Below, piece after piece: positions 55,425 to 64,000 of a stretch of 64,000 nt of DNA. A model generated the notes under the pieces. That model made no database searches. It was not told the DNA's origin and worked only from the letters and a program-made list of their open reading frames with translations. How positions within the stretch are numbered: the stretch's first letter is position 1; the number at the start of each line of letters is the position of its first letter. The translations under genes were made by a program, and so were the position numbers. The stretch comes from Arbacia lixula (taxonomy: Eukaryota > Echinodermata > Echinoidea > Arbacioida > Arbaciidae), in assembly GCA_963669155.1 (NCBI GenBank), contig OZ022595.1, positions 5,947,642 to 6,011,641 on the forward strand. Reading direction: 5' to 3'.

Positions 55425-56635
55425 AAGACTTATTTATGACTTTTTTTCATTCATTTACAGGATGGAGCATGCTATCCTTAATACTAAGTGTATGCTTAAA
55501 ATTGCTTTGTAAAAAGATCAAATTTGTAAATTTAAATACGATCAGGAGATCGTTTTGTGTCTTGTGGGAAGATGGTTCTCGTTCGTGGTCTGCTAACCAA
55601 TGTACGAGTTTGTATGACAACATCACATCAAATCCGCCCCTCTTTGATTACGCACCTAACCGGTATAGATATTCTGAAATCCCCATAGACATTGTATTTA
55701 GCCAGTCAGTTCCCGGAAGCAAGGGGTACGCTCTGGTCTCGGCCACACCTACTTATGGAAACGGACACCCCGACCCTCTCCCTAAAAGAATCCTTATAAA
55801 ACAATATATAGCCCATGATGGATGCACAGTATTACATGTTAGTGTGATGGTGCAATTAGAATTGTTTTCACATTATTTGAGTAACATTCCACTGTGTACT
55901 TAACCAACACGTTTCGTGTGATTTACGGAATATTTTACACTGCACTGAGGCAAATGATGTATGTAACATTCATAAAAGAATATAAAATGCCTTGTTAAAT
56001 GTCTGGTATATCAAAGATACATTTATGTATGCTATGAATGGTAATATACAATGGTTCATACAAAGATTACGCATTTACTGATACTGGTTATACTAATACA
56101 TGTATTAGTAATGCATGTACATGTAGAGCGATAACAACTCCCGCGTATTCTAATGGTGCCAATACTGTACTACACTTATTGCCATGATTACTTCCACTAT
56201 CAACTCCACTATAAAATGATGCTTGTTATTAAAATTTTTACGTAAATGTAAATCTATAAATACATGTCCAGAATTGAACGTATTGTTAGACTACATCTAC
56301 ACACCGCTGTCATGTTTGTGCATTGCTCGGCGTAATTAACATACTCACTGACAGAGTCATACTCGTAATGCACCACTGACTGCTAAACACGCACTCTTAT
56401 ACATAGTCTTCCCTGATATTTTGAAATGAATTGATTGATTACATGAGCATGATGAGAGTAAGGTGTCTTCGAAGAAGCATGATTTCAGGTTAGCTGTAAT
56501 ATATTTGCTCGGTCTGGGAACACAACATAAGAGATATTATCGAGCCCCACCCTCTCATTACACACTTAACATGTTGCCTTGGAGATTGTGAGATTCCCAT
56601 AGACTTTGTATTTTAGCCATATACTCAGGGAGTAA
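55425..56635. other. Gap upstream of the inverted repeat
   Basis: The frame at 55436-55903 looks open but shares the phrase ccccatagacattgtattta with 56597-56620 and cccggaagcaag with the right repeat end, so it is repeat sequence rather than a gene. Several catgtac/acatgt palindromes lie at 56098-56130. Confidence 0.5.
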
Positions 56636-56636
56636 A

Positions 56637-57421
56637 ACCCGAGATTTGAGGTCCACGCGACATGGGCTGTTGTAAAATATTGTTGGGTATCAATCTGTTC
56701 AGGAGACCTTCCCCGACAATGTCTATGTGGACTGCCTTGACGCTTTGCTGCTGGAAAGAAATGGCAGCCATTTTTCAAAATGGCCGCCGTGGAAATGTAG
56801 TATTGTCCACTACTTAAGATAACATTTGAATGTAACATTTTTCCACATCACTTGAGGTATCATATTAAAGAAGATAAAATATCCTACAAGATGGTGCCCC
56901 ATTTGTTAGGTTTTGTGGATATTTTCATAACAATTCGTGGCAAAGGATATGAATTTTTATCATATTTTCCAAAGATCTTAATGTCAGGGTAATACAGATT
57001 CCTTCATATTTCCGATAATTTACTCAATTTGGAAGTGAAAACTGTTTTCAAAAATGTCCAAGCATATGTTCTAAACGATGTGCACAATTAAATTGCAGTG
57101 CTTATCTTGATATGAAGTTAAAGTAATCTAAAGTCCATACCTTGATGTTAGCCAAAGCCTCTTTTCGTACATTTCTGTTTCTCTGCCATATGTTTAACAC
57201 GCAAAACCGTTTATTGAGTATGTTTGTTCCTTGTTTCCATTGTGAGCATCTCGTGTCCATATTTTCTCCCATATTAAAATTTGTTTTCTTGTCTTCATCA
57301 TCATGATAATATTTGGTAAAGAGATGGGTTTTCCTAATGTAGATTTATGGGTACGCAAGCCTGACGCAGGTGAGAAACCCGCCTTAAATATTTTGTATTT
57401 TTAAAGACAGCCCGTCCCTTT
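56637..57421 (+). repeat. Left arm of a long inverted repeat
   Basis: Reverse complement matches 62270-62985. Shared phrases include gacatgggctgttgtaaaat, cggccgccgtggaaatgtagta-like, atgatgtgg..aaaatgtt (inverted), gtaccatcttg (inverted), aagcactg and gttagcc...catacctt. The outer limits are cagggagtaaaac on the left and ttacccaggaagc (complement) on the right. The segments enclose the truncated gypsy pol. Confidence 0.7.
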
Positions 57422-59181
57422 TTCAGAGCACCACAAAACCATCGAAACATTGGCAAACATAAATAGAGAAGTGCTAGCAAGCTGTATATTCATAATTTGA
57501 AACTGATACGTAGTGTAAAATTCAAATAATGCACGTAAACAACGTCTGATTAATAGTTTTTACATCAGGCTCTTAGCAGTTTGTGTTGAAATATCTGCTT
57601 TATTGATTAATCTGTTTATTAAATTATAAAACGCATTATGAAAAAAATTGTTGTATAGAAGGAATCATCTCCAAAGTTTGGTAATTACTCATAAAATTAG
57701 GATTTCACACATGCATAATAACCACATAGATACTGTAACAAAGACTAATACATTTTCATAGTGCGAAAAAAGTCGGTTTGAAATTTAACGGCTGAATTTC
57801 TTTACATATACAGAAGGCTTCAACATGCTATATTCTTGGAAATGGTCTTGAATCACACTTTCTTCAATTTACGATCGTGATAGACGATTTCAAATTTTAA
57901 GCTTGCAAAAGGGACGGACAATCTTTAATGTATGTTTTGATGCCATTTTTCAAACTTGCCGCCGTGAGTGAATACGTCTGGCCACATTTCAGTCAATTCT
58001 GCACGAAGAGTCGCAATTGATGTGGGTGTTAATCTGATTTTATGGGTTAAACAATCCAGGCAATCTTTCAGTGTTATCCTGAAATAAGTTGGCATTCTGT
58101 TACGTATTTGTGATCACACAAATACTCAAAGAATGAAAATAGGCACGCGTTTCAGTAACGTTTAAGGAACAGTCATGTTTAGTTGCGGCACTCAGGAGGC
58201 CATGTTGCAAAAGTGTTTGCCTGCGCTACATAGCTGCAGTGTCATACATACATTGTCTTAGTCTTTGACTTCAGACTCAATACACTATACTCCTCCCCCT
58301 TCAAATGAGGAGTTAATATACAACTGAACTTGAAAAATGTGTTCGTTTGCATATTACTGTAAATGCTCCAACTATAATTGATAAACATGCTCTAGTTTAT
58401 AACAGGCATTTCACAAAATTGTTTTATGCTCAATAATTGAACTTGTATAAACTTAACTCTTTCTGAATAACAGATGCATGTAACATATCAAACCATAATG
58501 TTTGGTTCCTTTCCAACTTATGGCTAACAAAACAATTGGGTAAACAACTAGCAGTTGAAAACTTCATGAAATTGTCTTAACAGTATCACAACACAGTTTG
58601 GCTAAATGCAGTGGTACATACATGTTGTCTTTTCTTTTGAAACTCTATTTTCTTAACTGGGCATTACCATCATAAGCTATTATTCCAATGCTTAATTCTC
58701 GTGGAATAACACTAATAAAATTATCTTTCAAACAACCAGTGATTCTGTGTCTCATTTTTGAACTGTATCTACAGATGAATATAATGAAGTAAAGCTGGCC
58801 AATGACAATAATTTGTTAATCTTTTGTCTTACAACCAATTTACTTTCATAAGCGTAGTACACAATCATCAAACATCATAAGGAAATGTACCTTATCAATT
58901 AACATTCAATACACTTGTACATAACTTTGTGATATCCATGCATGGGCTTACATGTCTGTTACACTCATGTTCATTGTAATACTCTTAACATTTCCAAAAA
59001 AACAAGTCACAATGGCATTATGCACAATATATATCAAAAAGACAACCTATCACACTGGTCTGTGAGCCTTTAATAGTTTAAATTAGCATGCGCTATTTAA
59101 TGCAATTTAGTATGCTTGTTTGCTTGCTGAATATTGCTATGTGTGGAGTGACATGAGATGTACACAGTTGTGTGAGTTTGA
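57422..59181. other. Sequence between inverted repeat arm and gypsy pol
   Basis: The first ~530 bp continue the arm loosely: the gatgccatttttcaaacttgccgccgtg phrase at about 57940 pairs with 62103. The rest is AT-rich, with no gene. If the gypsy element were complete, its 3' LTR should lie at 58000-59180, but without a second copy I cannot define it. Confidence 0.45.
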
Positions 59182-61630
59182 TTACTTATAACCAATAAAA
59201 TCTCTCCATCTTTCAGGTGGTTTCTTCACCCTGCTAGATTTCCTTATCTCTACTCCTGGAGTGGTTGGAGCGGTAACTGATGCTTCTTGATCATTGCTAC
59301 CACTTGGTTCTTCTGGAACTGGCTCTTCAATTGGTACTTCAATGTTTTCATCAGTTAACACTGGTGCTGTTGGATGAGCTTGGTTTGCATCCTGGTGAGG
59401 TTAGGCTTTTGGAAGATCCCGCATCAGATCTGTAACAGATTCTGATCTGTCGGTTTGTTTTGAGTCCATTTCAATCTTCCTCATGTGATCTGCATGTCTT
59501 CTCACGAGTCTTCCTTCCTTTAGCTCAACGACATACATCGAGTCGGACCTGCTGCGAAGTTTTTGACGATCACCGGGTCATTGGTTTCAAACTTCCTTTG
59601 TTTTGTGTGCTTATCAGACCTTGCTTTCAAAGCACTTTGTTGTCTCTTTACAGTTTTACTCAGGTTTGGTCTGACATTGTCCAACAGACATCTGATTTTC
59701 CGTTTGTACAACAGTTCACTTGGGCACTTTCCTGTGGTTCCCTGTGGAGTGAGTCTGTAGGTGAACAGAAACTTCTGCAATTTCATCTCTAGGTCTACAC
59801 CTTTGGTCTTCTTCACACCTCCCTTCACCGTTTGGACAGCTCGCTCTGCTAAGCCATTGCTCGAGGGGTGTTTTGGTGCAGTTTGTACATGTTCTACATT
59901 GTTGTCACTTAAGAATTTCTCAAATTCTTCGGAGATGAATTGTGTACCATTGTCGCTGACAATAGTGTCGGGTATTTCATGGGTAGCGAAAAGTCTCCTC
60001 ATCACTGTGACTGTAGCGGAGGCTGTTGCTCTGTGTACTCTGACAGCTTCTACCCACTTGCTGTGAGCGTCTGCTACGATCAGTACTTCTTGATTGTCGA
60101 TTGTCGCATAATCAATATGAAGTCTTGACCACGGCTTGTCTGGAAATTCCCACGGAGGTATCTGGGCATGTTGTGGAGCGTGCTGGTGTTCCTGACATGT
60201 GGTACATGTTCGAACATATCTCTCCAGGGTCTTGTCTATCGCTGGCCACCAGATGTAAGACCTAGCTAGGGCCTTCATCTTTACTATCCCGGGGTGAGTG
60301 GAACAATTCCTTGACCAGTCTTTGACGCATGTCCTCGTCTTGAGGTATTACAACTCGATGTCCCCAAAGTACAACATCGTCTTCCACACTCAATTCATCT
60401 TTCTTCTGGATGTATGGTGCGAAAGATTCATCCAGGTGCTAAGAATCTGGCCATCCATTCTGGATGTAACTCTTGACTCTTGACAGGACTGGATCTCTGT
60501 GAGTTTTGGACTTGATCTCTTCTGTGTCAACAGGTCGGGAATCAATGTCTTCCTAGAGGTTCACATTGGCTGGCATACTATCCAACTCTTGAAAATCCCT
60601 GGTTGGCCACTTTGTTTCATCAACTAGAGGCGTTGGCAGACGTGAGAGACCATCTGCATTGAGATGTTTATTTCCCTCTTTGTACTCTATGGTGTAGTCA
60701 TATGCGGCAAGTATCATCTGCCATCTAGCGACTAGCGATTCTGGCAGAAGCCATTGGGCTGCTTGGCTTCTCACCAAACAAACCTAGTAGCGGTTTGTGA
60801 TCGGTCACTATCCTGAACGATCTTCCATACAGGTATTTGTGGTATTTCTTGAGACCGAATATGATGGACAAACCCTCTTTCTCATGCTGTGCGTAATTCT
60901 TTTCACTTGGCGTCAAAGAACGTGATGCAAATGAAATTGGTCGTTCATGTCCATCTGGATCTATTTGACTAATCACAGCACCCAGACCGTAGGGGCTGGC
61001 ATCGGTCTGAAGAACCAACAGCTGGGCTGGGTTGTAGTGCGTTAACACTTGATCTCCTTGTAAGAGTTCCTTTGACCTTTCGAATGCCTGCTGCTGGGCT
61101 GATCCCCATTTGAACTTCGGATCAGGCTGGCTTGGACTTCCTTTGTGCTTTCCCTTCTGGTCTGTTGAGGAATACTCTGCTTTCAACAGTTGCGTAAGGG
61201 GCGCAATCTCCTTTGAGAGATTAGGAATGAATTTCCTATAGTATCCAAAGAGTCCTATGTAGGCTTGCAGCTGGCTTTGATTCGCTGGCCTTGGCGCATC
61301 TCGAATGGCATCGAGCTTTTCTAGTAGAGGTCTGATACCTTCTCTATCCAGGCGGTGTCCTAGATATTCAAGATTGTCTTGCATGAAGGCACATTTCTCC
61401 TTTCTGAGGTGAAGTCCACTGTCTTCTTACCTCTTGTTTACTGTTTCCAAGTTGTGCAAATGTTCTTGGTCTGACTTCCCACTGACAATGATATCGTCCA
61501 AGTACGGCTTGCACATGGGAATATCGGCGAGTATGGATTCCATTGTCCTTTGGAAAAGGGCTGGTGCGCTAGAGATACCAAACGGCAATCTCGTGTACAT
61601 TCTCTGTAACAGCTGGCCTTCATACTGCCG
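59182..61630 (-). pseudogene. 5'-truncated Ty3/gypsy pol (RT end, RNase H, integrase)
   Basis: From 61625 downward: YTRLPFGISSAPALFQRTME; the catalytic YLDDIIVSGKSDQEHL; LGHRLDREGIRPLLEK; GLFGYYRKFIPNLSKEIAPL; the RNase H motif LQTDASPYGLGAVI with TDHKPLLGLF; and YKEGNKHLNADGLSRLPTP. The integrase follows with CTTCQEHQ, PWSRLHIDYA, DTIVSDNGTQF and SSNGLAERAVQTVK, so the D, D and E positions are visible. The carboxy tail ends RKSSRVKKPPERWRDFIGYK and a stop at 59182. Breaks: an in-frame TAA at about 61428, a frameshift near 60760, a stop at 60553 and others before 60290. Protease and most of the RT are missing. Confidence 0.9.
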
Positions 61631-61879
61631 GCTAGTCTTCTCTGAATCGGTTCACATTGTCATTATTCTGGGTAAGCATTTTGGATTTTGGAAAATCATA
61701 ACAACATATCAAGATAAGTACTCTCCTTGATATTTGCACATAATGTTAGACATATGTTTAGACACCGTTTTAAAAAATGTCATGTTGCTAGTGTAAATAT
61801 TTTTTTTAAGTATGACAAAATTAGTATTTTATAGCATTCATATTTTTTTAATTGTTAAAATGCAAAAACTTTGCCAAAT

Positions 61880-62985
61880 ATTGTAGTGAGAATCGCCTCA
61901 AAGCACCCCAAATGTGGTACCATCTTGTTTGAAATGTCATCGACATTAATTTGATACCTCACATGATGTGAGAGAATGTCAAATTTTTAGCAAAACAAAA
62001 TATTTAACAATCTCGCTCCCAGAATTTATTTTTTAATCAAATTAATTTATTCATATTTCAAAAATTATCTTTAGCCATGATATGGTCATAAATAGTCACT
62101 CGTGGCGGCCATTTTGGAAAATTTGGTAGGTCATAGTTGACGGAAAGACCCGTTCAACAGTTACGCTACTATCATTTTGAGGGAATAATGCACATTTCAG
62201 GACTTGGTGATAAAAAAAAACATGATTCGTAGGCATGAAAACATACATCAAAATACAACCTGTATTTAAGGCGGGTTCCTCATTTAGAGGTTTTCAACTG
62301 TGTCAGGCTTGAAAACCCATGAATCTACATTACGAAAACCTATCCGTTTACTAAATATCATGATGATGAAGACATGAAACAAAGTGAAATATGGGAGAAA
62401 ATGTGGACACAAGAGGCGTATAATGGACTCAACGAACAGACATACTCAACAAATGGTTTCGGCTAACATCAAGGTATATTTTTTAGATTACTATGACTTC
62501 ATATCAAAATAAGCACTGTAATTGATTTTTACACATCGTTTAGAACAGATGATTGGACGGTATTCGGAAAAGTTTCATCTCGTTAATGAATACGTTATCG
62601 GAAATATTAAGGAATGTGTATTACCCTGAAGTTAAAATTTTGAGAAAATATGTTAAAAATTAACATTTTTTGCCCCGAACTGTTATAAAAAATCACCACA
62701 GAGTTTAACAAATATGGTACCATCTTGTCAGAAATCTGATCTACTTTAATATGATACCTCATATGATGTGGGAAAATGTTCCATTCAAATGTTATCGTAA
62801 ATTCTGGTCAATACTACATTTCCACGGCGGTCACATTGAAAATGGCTGCCATTTCTTTCCAGCAGCATATCGCAAACGTAGTCCACATAGAAAATGTGCA
62901 GACTAGTCTTCCGAACACATTTATATCAAACAATCTTTTACAACAGCCCATGTCAGTTAAACCTGTCTTGCTTCCTGGGTAATAA
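61880..62985 (-). repeat. Right arm of the long inverted repeat
   Basis: Pairs with 56637-57421, with a looser extension toward 57960. It contains an extra partial direct duplication: the block ggtaccatcttgt..gaaat..gat.tacttta..tgatacctca..tgatgtg occurs at 61917-61975 and again at 62710-62775. A phrase ggcggccattttggaaaat lies at 62105. No coding potential; the frame at 62776 is a shadow. Confidence 0.7.
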
Positions 62986-64000
62986 ACAAATACTTGGATG
63001 GTGAATACATGTTCACCTTTTTCCATGGTAAGACGTGACATGATCTTAATCATACAATAATACTTAATGTTTGTGTCATTTTAGGTTAACTAGCCAATCC
63101 ACGTTGTGTGTATCAATGCATACATGCATGTTGAGATGAGAGATATAATATATCTCAAAGTACTCAACTGTCAAAGTTCTCAAAACGCATGGCTGGCAAT
63201 GTTTGAGTACTTATTAAAATGAGCAACTCACGAATTCCCAGCTTGCTGCAATATGTTTGTCAGCAATGTTTCATGAGATTGGCCCCCGGTTAATGAATCT
63301 ACGCGCATATAATTGATAACGTTTTATGCACGTATCAAATTGTGAATTTTGTTTTGGTGTAAAGTTGATAAATGTATTCATGATTTAATTTGAATAACAT
63401 AAGCCTGTACAACGAAACGTGATTTCGATGATCTTTCAAGTAGCATACAGAAGGTGTAACATGAAACTTCAAATTAAAGTTTTATGAAAGCTTCGGACAC
63501 AAGAATGAATTTTCACTTTTGTTCAAATTTGGACCTTGAAATAGATTATTTATTCAGAACAGAGTAATGAATAATGTGTAACACACCTGGCAATCCACTA
63601 GCAACTACCATCACAATGTCATTAATAAAACATGTTTGATAAAGCAATATGCTATTGAAGGATTGGTACTAAAATGGCTGTTGTGTAAATCTTCTGCAGA
63701 TTGAATCGTCAACACTTAACAGCAGAGTCTTTTATGGCATTTCACTCGTCTGACGTCACTTCGAGGTGTGCGGGTTTTTTCTTCAAATTTTCGTCAAAAT
63801 GAGACTTTATTGCGGAAAACAAATTTGAAATTCGTTTTTAGTGGATAATTTTACTTTGATCAGTTGGAACTTAGTTTTGTAATTTAGTAACCCTTTAACA
63901 CTGCAGTATATGATTATAAAACGGCATGTACAAGGCAATTAAAACAAATTAACAATTATGTAGAATGATATAAATAAATTAGATTCAAGATTGACACAAG
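62986..64000. other. Gap without a recognised gene
   Basis: AT-rich unique-looking sequence to the window end. No exon, RNA or repeat could be supported. Confidence 0.5.

Noticed and set aside
55436..55903. 155-residue plus-strand frame following a possible acceptor
   Set aside because: Shares phrases with the inverted repeat ends at 56597 and 62970, so it is repeat sequence.

Overview
The window is non-bacterial: introns with GT/AG sites, phase-1 extracellular module exons, animal LINEs and Ty3/gypsy elements, short-inverted-repeat elements and long homopolymers. The combination of CUB, SRCR, WSC and sushi modules in one gene, the LINE types and the AT-rich background fit a marine invertebrate deuterostome. 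An echinoderm such as a sea urchin is my best guess; amphioxus or hemichordate cannot be excluded. This is inference, since no species-diagnostic gene is present.

Layout. About 1-10.7 kb is a nest of DNA transposons. An outer element (621-10682) with ~200-bp terminal inverted repeats made of copies of one 17-bp motif sits inside LINE debris. An inner element (2046-10000), flanked by the 6-bp duplication GCAAAC, has subterminal arrays built around the palindrome TGTATCTGCAGATACA and holds a broken, intron-containing transposase-like gene. From 10.7 to 13.9 kb lie fragments of RTE-like and Rex1/CR1-like LINEs and a 545-bp tandem duplication. From 13.9 to 31.2 kb lie two copies of one composite repeat family. 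The second copy is split by a 2.6-kb Mutator-like element with a perfect 9-bp duplication, and the first copy preserves the empty site. Between the two copies are a decayed gypsy pol (19.5-21.5 kb) and a candidate LTR (22.4-23.6 kb). From 31.2 to 38.7 kb the sequence is gene-poor, with homopolymer tracts, a THAP-domain start and several short inverted-repeat elements.

The only convincing host gene is on the minus strand, 54404 down to 39515. Seven exons, all joined at codon phase 1 where they could be checked, encode a predicted 474-residue type I membrane protein: signal peptide, CUB, SRCR (two exons), WSC, sushi, then a transmembrane segment and short tail. Its largest intron (39.7-48.4 kb) holds two degenerate LINEs in the same orientation as the gene, and other introns carry foldback elements and a recurring GTGACTCGCGTGACA motif. 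Upstream of it are a tRNA-like sequence and, at 56.6-63.0 kb, an inverted repeat pair around a 5'-truncated gypsy pol.

The genes do not form an operon or pathway. The window is one probable cell-surface receptor or adhesion gene embedded in nested mobile elements. All similarity statements are by eye against remembered family patterns; no search was run.
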